The translations under genes and the position numbers were made by a program. The notes beneath the pieces were generated by a model that was not told the origin of the DNA, did no database searches, and saw only the letters and a list, made by a program, of their open reading frames with translations. A stretch of 64,000 bases of DNA from Parelaphostrongylus tenuis (taxonomy: Eukaryota; Nematoda; Chromadorea; Rhabditida; Metastrongylidae). How positions within the stretch are numbered: the stretch's first letter is position 1; every line of letters begins with the position of its first letter. The DNA is taken from the NCBI GenBank assembly GCA_019055375.1, contig JAHQIW010000094.1, forward strand, positions 80,643 to 144,642, read 5' to 3'. This document shows, piece after piece, positions 23,640-34,100 of this stretch.

Positions 23640-23900
23640 CAAAGAAAAGAATGCTCAAAGCCTAAGCGAGATTGGCTATACTCGCGTGTTTCGGAGGCCT
23701 CACCCTCGTCGTCAGTGACCCACGCCCCACACTTAAGCCATGCATTGTAGCTAGGAGGGAGGCGTATGTGGTGGACGGCACAGTGTACAATGACATTGTG
23801 TCATCACCACTTCTCAGTCGATGGATCTCGTCTGGTAGAGCAAAATTGATCCATGTCATCGACGGATTTTGAAACCTCGCAATAAACATTTAAATTAATT
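23640..23900 (-). repeat. Hammerhead unit (family D), minus arm
   Basis: A unit of about 240 bases in minus sense runs from tttattgcgaggtt through a gatccatcgactgagaagtg segment to a hammerhead at 23672-23722 and then aatctcgcttaggctttgag. It lies directly outside the PLE 3' end at 23910 and is repeated in inverted orientation at 25410-25690. Confidence 0.65.
23672..23722 (-). ncRNA. Hammerhead motif (family D, minus)
   Basis: Minus sense: CTGACGA (23709-23715), GAGG/CCUC stem II, GAAAC, short stem III and A as cleavage base. Stem I pairs four of five (GGTCA/TAGCC). Partner of 25590-25650. Confidence 0.6.
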
Positions 23901-23909
23901 TCTTATATT

Positions 23910-24985
23910 TCTTCTTTAAGCCAAACACGAGGTGATACAATAAACTTTATCTGACAGCTGACGTTTCGGCAGTTCGCCTTCTTCAGAGCCTGGAAAGGTC
24001 AAACTGTCCGCAATCCGAATAAGCCAAACACCTCCAATACTTCCTTAGAAAAAATCACCAGACCTAGATTTCAATCGCATCAAGCGCAAAATCAACTCTC
24101 GACATACTCACCGCTTTTTATATGTGTTCCACCGAATGATTCAAGTGGAGACTACCGGAAGGAAATCACATAGGCTCGTAATGCATTCTTACCCATCAAA
24201 ATAACAGTCTTATATATTGATATAAATCACGTGTGATAACGAGGCATTCCTCCCTGCGGTTCATAGTTGGATTGGTGATATTAATCCAAAGTGCTTCAAG
24301 AAGTTTTCGCGCTGATGTTTTTTGTTCCTGCGCAAGGATGGTGACTTCAATCTCAAAATCAGCTCCGTCGTGTTTCTGTTCTCTATGCGTCCCTAGCGGG
24401 GTGTTCCGTTTTAAGACGCTTATCAGCTAGGTGTTCTTCTATGCGGGCATAAAGCGGCCTACCCATTTCGCCAATATATCTATCGTTACACGCTTTGCAA
24501 GAGATTAGGTAGACTGTACCTACGCTCGTGCAATCACAGTCTCTGCTGTTAGGACATATTTTACAATCTTTCATTATACAGAGACGGTCATATAAGTGGT
24601 TGCGAACTAGTTGGCGTTCTAGAGTATCCGGTGGTATTTCAATAAGAGCCACCGATTGCTCTAAACCCGCTCTTTTCAAACAGCGTTTTATAGCTGTACT
24701 AATCTCATTTGAAAAGAACGGGAGAATGAACGGGGTTTTTCTTTCATTTGAGTTTTCGTTCGGAGGCGTACTATTTCCTCTAAACCTAAGCCGAGAGTCT
24801 ACAAATTCATATCCATTGTAAGTGGCTATTTCCCGAGCCAATTTCACGGATTCTACTCTCTGTTCTTCTTGGCTGCTGTTCGAAACATGTTCTTTACTAG
24901 CACCTTTTTCGTATGTGAGGGATGAGAAGAGAGATAGTGAACCAGGATATTTTTACCACTTGGCTTCCGGTACCACCAATCCAAC
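23910..24985 (-). mobile_element. Penelope-like element 3' portion (RT thumb and GIY-YIG)
   Basis: The minus frame at 24383-24847 (154 codons) encodes AREIATYNGYEF, PFILPFFSNEISTAIKR, then KDCKICPNSRDCDC and the GIY-YIG core VYLISC...RYIGEMGRPLYARIEEH. Downstream, after a frameshift near 24410, it continues as HREQKHDGADFEIEVTILAQ to about 24235. Upstream (24850-24985) the thumb region reads KNILVHYLSS and KNMFRTAAKK in broken frames. The tail (23910-24230) ends cacctcgtgtttggcttaaag, the same end as the 4126 copy. It is the best-preserved PLE here, but it is 5'-truncated with no RT catalytic domain. Confidence 0.8.
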
Positions 24986-25335
24986 TATGAACCGCAGGGA
25001 GGAATGCCTCGTTATCACACGTGATTTTGGTCAGTATATAAGACTGTTATTTTGATGGGTAAGGTGCATTACGAGCCTATGATCTCCTTCCGGTAGTCTC
25101 CACTTGAAACATTCGGTGGAACACATATAAAAAGCGGTGAGTATGTTAAGAGTTGATTTTGTGCTTGATGCGATTGAAATCTAGGTCTGGTGATTTTTTC
25201 TAAGGGAGTTTGGAGGTGTTTGGCTCATTGGATTGCGGACAATTTGACCTTTCCAGGCCCTGAAGAAGGCGAATTGAAACGTCAGCTGTCAAATAAAGTT
25301 TATTGTATCACCTCATGTTTGGCTTAAAGAAGAAT
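24966..25335 (+). mobile_element. Penelope-like element tail, inverted partner
   Basis: Starts at accaatccaactatgaaccg, inside the GIY-YIG C-terminus, and runs through the noncoding tail to cacctcatgtttggcttaaa. It is the reverse complement of 23910-24270 at high similarity. The junction with the minus copy at about 24966 shows no spacer, so the two are head-to-head. Confidence 0.75.
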
Positions 25336-25409
25336 ATAAGAAATTGTATTAAAGCATGCCGAGGTTAATAGACAGTCGGTCTTGGGAATTTGAAATAATT
25401 TAAAAAAAA

Positions 25410-25740
25410 GAATGTTCAAAGCCTAAGCGAGGTTGGTACGCCAATGCCATACAAACAGTCGATGCCATGGAAAAATTTTGTTCTACCAGCCGAGATTCAT
25501 CGACTGAGAAATGGTGATGCCACAGTGTCATTGTACACTGTGCCGTCACCACACACGCTTCCCTCTTGCTACAATGTAAGGCTTAATGTGGGGCGTGAAT
25601 CACTGACGAGGAGAGCAAGACCTTCGAAACATGCGTGTATGGCCCTGGCCTACCAACCTCGCTTGAGCTTCAAAAATTCCTTTTTTTGAAATTATTTTTA
25701 AGGTTTATTGCGAGGTTCTAAGAACAGTCGATGCCATGGA
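25410..25740 (+). repeat. Hammerhead unit (family D), plus arm, with start of a second monomer
   Basis: Carries the same unit as 23640-23900 in opposite orientation: cgagattcatcgactgagaa, then the hammerhead at 25590-25650, then aacctcgcttgagcttc. At 25705 tttattgcgaggttctaaga and gtcgatgccatggatcaac begin the unit again, so at least one and a partial tandem copy are present. Confidence 0.65.
25590..25650 (+). ncRNA. Hammerhead motif (family D, plus)
   Basis: Full CTGACGA core (25603-25609), GGAG/CTTC stem II, GAAAC (25626-25630), an ACA/TGT stem III with a TGCG loop, and A at the cleavage position (25639). Stem I is TCA/TGG near the core plus an outer GGGC/GCCC. All core bases are present, so activity is possible. 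Confidence 0.65.
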
Positions 25741-26029
25741 TCAACTCTTCAAATTGTATTTTGTCGTACCCTGCCACAAGAAAAGAATAAACGGTAAACA
25801 AAATCAAAAGATTGTACTCCATTTTATGCGGACAAATGAGCTATTCGAAAATATTTTGATGGAAAATTATCTAGTACAATTTTTTCTTACAACTGATTGC
25901 CTAATTCGTTTATCTCCGTAATCACTTAATTATATTTAGTCTCAGAACGAGCTGTCTTTTGTGATTTCACATCCATATTTTCTCATTCTTCCTGTACTTT
26001 TCCGTTAGCTGAACGCTATTTTGACCGTT

Positions 26030-27260
26030 CAGAAAAAAATTATTTTGCCCTCATTTTCGGCGATTAAACTATAATTTTAAGCTCAAATTGATAGAATTTG
26101 AACAGTGTATTACGACTTCAAAAAGGCCATGTCATTGTGCTGAAAGAGCGAAAATAGTATTTTCTAACTCATTGAAAGATTTCTCGCTGACCAAAGCTTG
26201 TTCTTCCAAGTTCCACCAACTAGTCCATTGACCAAATTTCAAGGATTGCAATGATTTATTTGGTTTTATGATGGACATGGTATTACGCTGTAACAGCTAA
26301 AAAAGATAGGGTTTCGCAAAAAAATTGGTCACATCAACCATCCTCTCTTCACTTCGATCCAATGGGAAAAACGTATTTTCTGATAGTTTCTAATGTTTAA
26401 ATAATCAATCGATAGCTTAAATCAAAAAGATTTGAATGGCTCATTTCACTTTCAAAAAACCTTTTTATTGCGCTGAAAGAGCAAAAATGGTATTTTGTTC
26501 CTCATCCAAAGATTTTTCGCTGAACAAAAATCTCTCTTTGGAGTTTCAGCAGTTAATCGACAGATCAGATCATAAGAATTCCAACAATTTATTTAATTTC
26601 TATCGACCTCATGTAACTGTGACAGCCTAAAGAATTTTGAGCTTTTCCAAACTGGAAAAAATCATTGAGTGCTAAACCCAACTTTTTTGGTTGTTACGAA
26701 GCACTGGAAAGTCTGTTAAAAAGACCAAACACATTATTGGAAACCATGAGATTTGATCTATAGCTTGGTTTTTGAAACTATATGAGAGGAGCCCTGAAGC
26801 GAGAGACCTTTGAATGAGGAACAAATTATTATTTTTGCTCTCTCAAAGCAACAACAAAGCCTTTTTGAAAGTAAAATGCGCCATTCAATCTCTTTTCATT
26901 TGAGTTATTGATTAATTCTTTGAACAATAGAAACGATCAAAAAAATAAATTTTTTCCCAATGCATCGAAGTGAAGAAAGGATAGTTGAAGCGAACCATTT
27001 TTTGCGAAACTCACTTTTCTTCTGGCAGTTACAGCCTGATATCGGGCTTGTAATAAAGCCAAATAAATTATGGGAATCATCAAGATTTGATCTATGTATT
27101 GACTAATGAAACTCCAAAGAAAATGCGTTGGTCAGCGAGAAATCTTTCAATGAGGAACACAATTTTATTCTTGCTCTTTCAGCGCAATATGGAGGCTCTT
27201 TAAAGAAGCGATAAACCATTCATATTCTTTTGATTTGTGCTATCAAACGACTATTTGAAG
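26030..27260. repeat. Inverted array of a diverged repeat of about 150-180 bases
   Basis: On the left (26100-26640) units carry attgcgctgaaagagcaaaa. On the right (26800-27260) the same units appear as reverse complements (tttgctctttcagcgcaata). The centre is near 26700. The same array with the same order recurs at 35990-37250. It has no coding capacity and looks like satellite-type DNA in foldback form. Confidence 0.6.
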
Positions 27261-28750
27261 ATTGAAAAAGGCCAAGGAACATGTTTTTTACAAGGGGTCG
27301 AACTGGCGCTCAGGTAACGGAAAAGTGCCATTCTTTCTCCTGTCTAGCTAATTTTATACACCTATGAATTTTTTGATAACAAAAGAAAAGGAGAGATATG
27401 CTGTAGCGGAAACAGAATTTGTGATAAACACGACGAGTAGAGGGAGGGAGATTTCTTAGTTACTGTATTGCAACAGCATCAAGAATGACTACTTCAGCCA
27501 ACTTTCTATCATGTAAATTTTTTTTTTAGTTTTTTAGAAATTTTAATTTAGAAAGACTGATTATTCGTAAATGAGTTGAATAGCTACTCATAAGTGAGTG
27601 GTATTGCATACACAATATTCGTAAAACTATGCAGCGGCCAGTTGTGAAAACGCTCACGTTCTCCACTGGTTAGCAGTAGGGAAAAAGTTTACATTGGCTA
27701 GTTCTAATCAGGTGCAGAGCCTCAACGAAAAAATTGAGAAGTGCTGATTAAACTCATAATAGGCAATCTTGTCATTTGTAGAATATTCTTTGAAAAATTA
27801 TGATCTCCTTCGTGCGATGCGTATATTATGTTGAGCTCCTGTCGACTTGCTGTAGGCTGTGCCATAATTTCTTTCGCATTTCGACACTTATGTTGATTCA
27901 GTTGTTGTTCAACCAAAGAAATAAACTTTTCACCAATATAAATAACATGCAACCATTCTGTGGACATATGCTGAATGCCTTCTTCCAAAAAAGGATGAGG
28001 ATGACGATCAAAAATGTGTCACATTTGAGCTGTTTGTCGTCTCGAAATTTTTCTCCGTAGACGCAGCTTCAGGATGAGGAAGAGATGACATTCCAATGGA
28101 GCAATATTGGAGCTATGCGGTAAATTTACTACCGTGGTCTAGCACCCTTTTTGTAATAGGTAGGGAATTGGAATCCGAGGTCAAGTCGACATTATAGTGA
28201 AGAAACGGGACAATAAGTTGCTTTGGACGCTTCTCTTTCACTGCTGTGACCAGCCTTCAGAGTTGGTCATCGTAGACGTTGGCATCGATTGCCTGCATAC
28301 TGTCGAACAGTCCCCAAAGCAGCATCGTCGTGCTGTTCTCGTGATAGGCCCAGAACTCTTCGCTAATGCCGATCGACCTGGGCCTTACTTGGTGCGCAGG
28401 GAAAACTTTTCAGATGGTCAGTGTGTAACGCGGTCGCGTTCGGTCAATGTTTGAGGTGTCTATCGAGGCACCATTTTGCGGAAATCCATTTAATTTAGAT
28501 GGCAGGCGGTGATGATTCTTATTCATTAAGAGAAATTGACACTATAGAGACTTTCAGACAGCAGTAGGGGAGACTGTGCGTAATCACAAACAGAAAGTGC
28601 TACCCCCCCCGTGGGTAAAGCTACTAAAGCATTCTCCAACATACCGCAGCCTTTTGGAATAATCCGATTCGAAGACGAAAAAAAAACTGAATAAAAAAGA
28701 AATGTGAAAAGTTATGGGACAACCTAAAAATTATCCAAGACTATAGATAG
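27261..28750. other. No supported gene
   Basis: Short chance frames only. The more GC-rich 28200-28450 has an 85-codon open frame that I do not recognise and would not call a gene. Confidence 0.4.
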
Positions 28751-28754
28751 AAAT

Positions 28755-29000
28755 CTGATAACATTTCTTGAGCCTATCATGAGGTCTGTTATGGCACTTG
28801 CACAGTGATAGACGGCTGTTTCAGCATTGCAACCCCATCTGTAGCATGATGATTTGAGGTTCAGTCAGTCCTTTATAGCGAGATAAAATTTTATTAAACG
28901 GAATCGACGCCGAATAACAAATCACGAATGAGTAAGGTGATAAAATCCCCCGACATTGCAATGACCATCAGTCGAGCTCGTGGTTGGTAAAATTAATCAT
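28755..29000 (-). repeat. Hammerhead family B copy, minus strand, degenerate
   Basis: Starts with tctgataacatttcttgagc, as in the copy at 50075, followed by gaggtctgttatggcacttg, a decayed hammerhead at 28801-28858, then the gaatcgacgccgaataac and gtaaggtgataaaatccccc segments shared with 31.98-32.2 kb. Confidence 0.55.
28801..28858 (-). ncRNA. Degenerate hammerhead motif (family B)
   Basis: Minus sense: CTACAGATGGGG in place of CTACTGATGAGG, then GAAAC and CCGTC before the cleavage position. Core bases have changed, so it is presumed inactive. Confidence 0.35.
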
Positions 29001-29149
29001 ACTCGTGGTTGGTAAAATGAATCATACTTTTACATTTGACTGTTCTTATAGATCTCGCTCAGAGGAATAGTAATCTGAAAAAAATACTATAGATAATATA
29101 AGGGCGTAGGATAGAGTTTGACAGTTCAGCTTGATCAATACCTGGATGA

Positions 29150-29255
29150 AGAAATAATTAAATGTGTGCTCATGTGTATGTGTGAATGTATGTATGCGTA
29201 TGTAAATACGTAAGTATGCACACATACATGTCTGCATATTTGTATGTATGTTATA
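29150..29255. repeat. Microsatellite-like (TATG)n region
   Basis: Imperfect repeats of tatg/catg/tgta units; the minus-strand reading frame here is low-complexity and not a gene. Confidence 0.6.
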
Positions 29256-29259
29256 AGTC

Positions 29260-31090
29260 AAAAGGTAGGAATCTTTTCGACCAACCAATGTAACTTCATT
29301 TGCCTTACTCTTACGTGCATTTTCATATTCTTTATAAAACGAATTTAATGTTACATCATCTCCAGTTAGTATGAAGAAAAATATATTTGATGCGTTGTTT
29401 AGTGAATGTTAATCATCATGTTCCTTGCGAGCTCCTACAACCTGGGACCATACCTGCGAAATTTATTGGTATTTTCCTGTTATAGGAAAGCGGTCCACAT
29501 AAAAGAACTTGTCAAGTAAATCCACTAATAAGCCTAAGCATAAGCAGACAGTCTACACCCGAGAGGTATTTAAACGTCCACTGGAGCATCAGAGCCATAC
29601 GTTTACCTATTCTTACAGAGCGGAGGAAAAACTTGGATTAAATAACAATAATTGCAAAGACATGTAAATCGTGCTGCGCATTGCTCAAGTCGTTACGAAA
29701 AAGTGATGACTGCGAGTGTGAAATGTGAGCTTATTTTTGCTGCCACAGCATTCTAAGAAGGTGTCAACGAGAAAAAGATTATTGCAGTGGAATCGCCGAG
29801 ACTTAGGATATCGAATAATTCTTCAAAGTCTATGTGAGAATTGGATTGGGCCTTGTCTATGAAAGACAAGAATGCTTCTACACAGCAAAAGTGTGATGGC
29901 TCTGAAGCTTGTTAGACGAGCAAAAGCATATTAAGTGTGAAATATGGTCTTATTTCTGCTGCTGCAGTCATAGGCTTTCTAAAAAGACAAATTTTCGCAC
30001 GAGAGTATTCGAGAACTATTCGAGAAATAGGCTTTTGAATAGTTTCTGAGAGCTCAGTGAAAAAATTATCTCTAACAGAAAAAAGGACTGTGGTTCCCCA
30101 TAACAGAAAGCACCAATTCATCGATTGGCTTTTACACCCCTGAATATTTTCTTTGCATTGCCTGAGATGAACTTACGGAGTTCACTTAGTAGCTATTCCC
30201 GTACGATGTGGGATCTTTGAAGATTTTACTCTTCTCACTTACTGCTTCAAACGAACGTATTGATGTTTTCAAGGAATCTATTAGTGCCTGAAAAGATATC
30301 TCCGCTCATTTTTTTTGAAAGTGTCTTAGCTTATTACTAATGAAAGTGCAGCACGTGTTTTTTCTTTTATAGACGCATATCTCCATGAAATCTCCTCTAG
30401 CCATCTCTAAATCGCTCAGTAAACCAGCGCTACGTTACATGTACCTTTTCCACGATTTTAATTATTCCGGTTCTTATGCGATCAATTGATGACCAGTATA
30501 GCATCAGCGTGAAGTTTCTTCTGCGTAATCAGGGCAAGTTCTTTCTACTAAATGTAGAGTTAAGTAAAAATGACAGAAATCTTACAATGCCCACTTTGCG
30601 CCTGCGATTTCCTGGTTGATTAAGCAAACGTAATGAACCACTATTGCATTCGAATAAAACAATCTAGAAGTTGGAATTATATACATGGAAAATACTAAAA
30701 AACATTACACGCTTTCATTCAAACCCATCAGTTTTATTGTCTACACCCATGAGTCGGCTGCGGGTATCCCACTATGCGCTGTAACGGCATAACGTAACCG
30801 TCGTTAGAAGAACATCTGCAGCAGAAAATTCGAGATTTACAGATTTTACAGGCAACTCATAAGTACATCATTCTTTGAGAAGTAAAGGTGTTCAGACCAT
30901 ATGAGGGACAGGTAAAAATTCTTAGTACTTATGCCCATGGAGAGCTGTAACAATACATTTCGCAAAAATGTATGTAGAAAGCGAGTGATGTCGAAACGAT
31001 GTCATATCGTACGAACCTCATTCTATAATCGCTCATCGAACAAGTGGTTACATTCGTGAAAACAACGTTTTGAGCATTCGGTAAAAATTG
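29260..31090. other. No supported gene; traces of the TTTTTGCTGC repeat family
   Basis: At 29730 and 29945 the phrases gcttatttttgctgccacag and cttatttctgctgctgcagt match the repeat units at 35445, 35625 and 37770. No coding region is visible. Confidence 0.4.
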
Positions 31091-31097
31091 TAACTGA

Positions 31098-31105
31098 TTT
31101 TTCAG
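31098..31105 (+). promoter_or_regulatory. Possible trans-splice acceptor of receptor copy 2
   Basis: The tttttcag sequence lies 25 bases upstream of the start ATG at 31131. A second, weaker acceptor-like tttcaag touches the ATG. Confidence 0.35.
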
Positions 31106-31130
31106 CAGTAAAAAAGGCTATAATTTCAAG

Positions 31131-31199
31131 ATGCCAAACTTCTCCACTCCGTTACTTATTCACACAGAGAACATAGCGGTTTCGACAATCATGGCCGTG
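31131..31199 (+). CDS. Receptor copy 2 exon 1
   Basis: A 23-codon segment starting MPNFSTPLLIHTEN and ending STIMAV, before the donor gtgagt at 31200. The ATG at 31131 is the first in-frame Met after the putative spliced-leader acceptor. Confidence 0.75.
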
Positions 31200-34100
31200 G
31201 TGAGTCTAAAGATGTCCTTCTTGTAGTTCATTTAGTAATGGCCTTCTCATAAAATCTATTGCCTGTCAACTACTCGTACTGAAATCCTGCATTGCTCTAC
31301 TCCATACCGCCAAACAAGAACCCTTGTTTAGATACAACATGAGTGTGATTATTTTACTGGCAATGTGTAAACACCCTTATCACTACTGCTCAGCGAAGAA
31401 CATCAATCCTAATGTTACATCATTATAAAGAAAGCATAGGAACGGTTGAATGCGAAAACAGGAAACACGATAAACTCCCATGCTCAAGTCCAAACTTGTA
31501 TTACCTTTCCTTCCGACTGTTTTTGAGACCTCTCTTAAAACAACATATAATCCGATAACATATTTTAAGCCTGAATTCATTTTATTTGAACACTTCTTGC
31601 GGTGGTATCATATTACAATACACCCAATAATGCAGAGTGGTGTGCAAAGACTCTTGCCTCAGTTTGGATTTGAACTAATTTTCACCCTATCCGGGGCGCG
31701 TGCTGAACCACGCCAGACCGTTGCCGGTTGGCTGTTGACAGATAACGCATTATAGCGTAGAGATACCAGTGTCCAAACAGGCGTCGGTAGTGCAGCGGTT
31801 CAGCACCCGTCGCCGGATAGGGTGGAATGTGAGATGGAATCGAACCTGAAGCAGAAGTTCTTGCCTAACACTCTGCGTTATTGCGCATTTTAGGCTTTTA
31901 TGTGGTGTGCTAGACGTATGTTTCTATTTTTCTGCCTCATGAGTAAGAAAGTGCTTTTCGGCGCTGTCAATCCCTTGTAGAGCACTGTAACTTTTACATA
32001 TTAAAGAATCGACACGAATATATTACACCGCACGGGCAAGGTGATAAAATCACCCGACGCGCAGTCCTGATCTTACAATTACAGTGTAATATATTCTGAT
32101 GACTGCACTCTGGTTGACCTTATCACTTTACGCGTGCAATATAATATGCTCGTCGTCGATTCCTTTATAAGTAGGGGGTACACTCCCCTATAAGCGATCG
32201 GCTGAATCGTAGGACACCGTGATACTGATGAGGTTGAAAGGCCGAAACGTACGTCTAGCACTATAAAAGAGTCATAACACATCTCATAAAAGGTTTAAAA
32301 TAGTTATCAGATTATATCCTTCCATCATTATTTGAGCCAACATGTCATGTGGTCTGGTAAGGGCTCTTGTACAACCCGAGACACGTGTTTCGTCCTTACA
32401 GACTCATCAGCTGGGCAGAACCCGTCGTCCGTCGATCTTTTCATAGTCAGTTCTCTCGGGAGGGTCACACTCCTTATATATGTGGTCTAAACAAAGCACT
32501 CGAGACAAAGGTATAATTATGATAAAAGTACCAGCCAATGAGCAATCGAGTGCACAACACTCTGTGTTAGGTGAATGTTCCACCTGACATAGAGTGTAAA
32601 GCGTACGTCGTCGATAACTATATATAAGGAGTGTGACGCTCCCGAGAGAACTGACTTTGAAAAGATCGACAGACGACGGGTTCTGCCCGGCTGATGAGTC
32701 TGTAAGGACGAAACACGTGTCTCGGGCTGTACAAGAGCCCTTACCAGACCACATGACATGTTAGCTCAAATAATGATGAAAGGATATATTGAAATTTGAG
32801 CGTGGTTTAAACAAAGCACTCGAGATAAAGGTATAGTTATCAGATTAGTTCAAACCTGGTTGATGCTAGGGCATGGAACCACGGTGCGATGAAAAATCAT
32901 AAAATTTGTTGTAACTAGCGTGTTTTTCAAGAAGAAAAGTGAAAGACGCCATCTTTCTTTGCCATGCTGAATTGCATTTGGTGGGTGCATATACGCGCTC
33001 ACCTGGTCGAAATCATACAAAAGTTCTTCGTATAAAATTATCGGCAGGTGCAGACAAAGACTGTGAGTCCCGATTAGATTTCAAAAGACTGTAGTCGGGC
33101 GAACTAAAAATTCAGCGAACCATCTAAATCGATTCGATTTTACTTTCACCATGCAATTATGATTTGGGTTTTCGTCTTGTTTATGCCTAGTCCACTTTCT
33201 TTTGGTTTCACTGAGTTTACTTAGTATCGCTCCTCATCACTTATACTCCTCGAAAAGATAACTATTTCATCCACGAAACGAGGATTCTCTTGGAAATTCT
33301 GGATATGTGTGTATTCTTCCATCCTAAGAGAGCAGCTTAATTATCTAGCAGTGTGGCAGAGAACGGCTTTGACGATATAGTGCCGCCTTGCTGAACTTCT
33401 TTTCCTATGAGTATATCAAAGAATCGATAGAAAACTGTTTTAAACTGCAGTTCGATTGCAATCAATTAGTTAATCCCTAACCGACGGTTATAAATATCGA
33501 TGCGCGCAAAGCGAATTTCGATTTTTGTTGTTTGATTGAGGTGTTTTTCTTCGTATAACAAAACTTTCCGAAACTCTTGCATTACTATGATAGAAAAAGA
33601 ATTTCTTTACTTCCTCGTACGCTTTTGGTTTAGTTCTACGTGTCTTCTTTGTAGGAAAACCCTGATTTACTATGCAATCATCCTGAATTTGGCGTTGAGT
33701 CAACTGTATTGTATTATACAAAGGGGATCGCAAAAAAAAATTTTTAGTTTTCCTCTTTTCCTAAATTTGTACAAGCTGCAAGAGCCATAATAGTAAATAA
33801 AAATTGGAGGTAGGGCTCGTAATCAACAATTATTTTACATGCTGTATTCGATACCTGTTCATCGAAAACTCACTATAACTAAGTTTATATCATTCGACTA
33901 TTTTCAATTGGTCAGAATTGACGAACGTGAAGAAAAGTTGATTACTCATGGATAGTGGAAAAATTCTGAGCGAAAAAGGACAACCGTTTGAATAAAGCTC
34001 CAAGGAAGTATTCTAGCTACTTTCCCTATCCGCACCGATATTCAAAAAAGGGTGCTTTTTATTGATTCTCGATGTTTTAGTAATTATTCAAGAGCTTGAA

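Larger units (their letters stand above)
32330..32860. repeat. Foldback element with one hammerhead per arm (family A, copy 1)
   Basis: Arms of about 160 bases (32330-32490 and 32620-32780) are near-perfect reverse complements. Both run from tcattatttgagccaac through ggtctggtaagggctcttgt and the hammerhead to gttctctcggga. The centre (32490-32620) holds taaacaaagcactcgagaca and accagccaatgagcaatcga. The right flank repeats the gtttaaacaaagcactcgag motif at 32806-32825. It has no protein-coding content; the open frames there are shadows of the arms. Confidence 0.75.

Noticed and set aside
29046..29288. 80-codon minus-strand frame
   Set aside because: Low-complexity microsatellite translation.
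32407..32759. Two minus-strand frames of 115 and 80 codons
   Set aside because: They run through the foldback arms and the ribozyme; the same text appears at 43345-43704 and, inverted, at 43778-43993. Shadows of the repeat, not genes.
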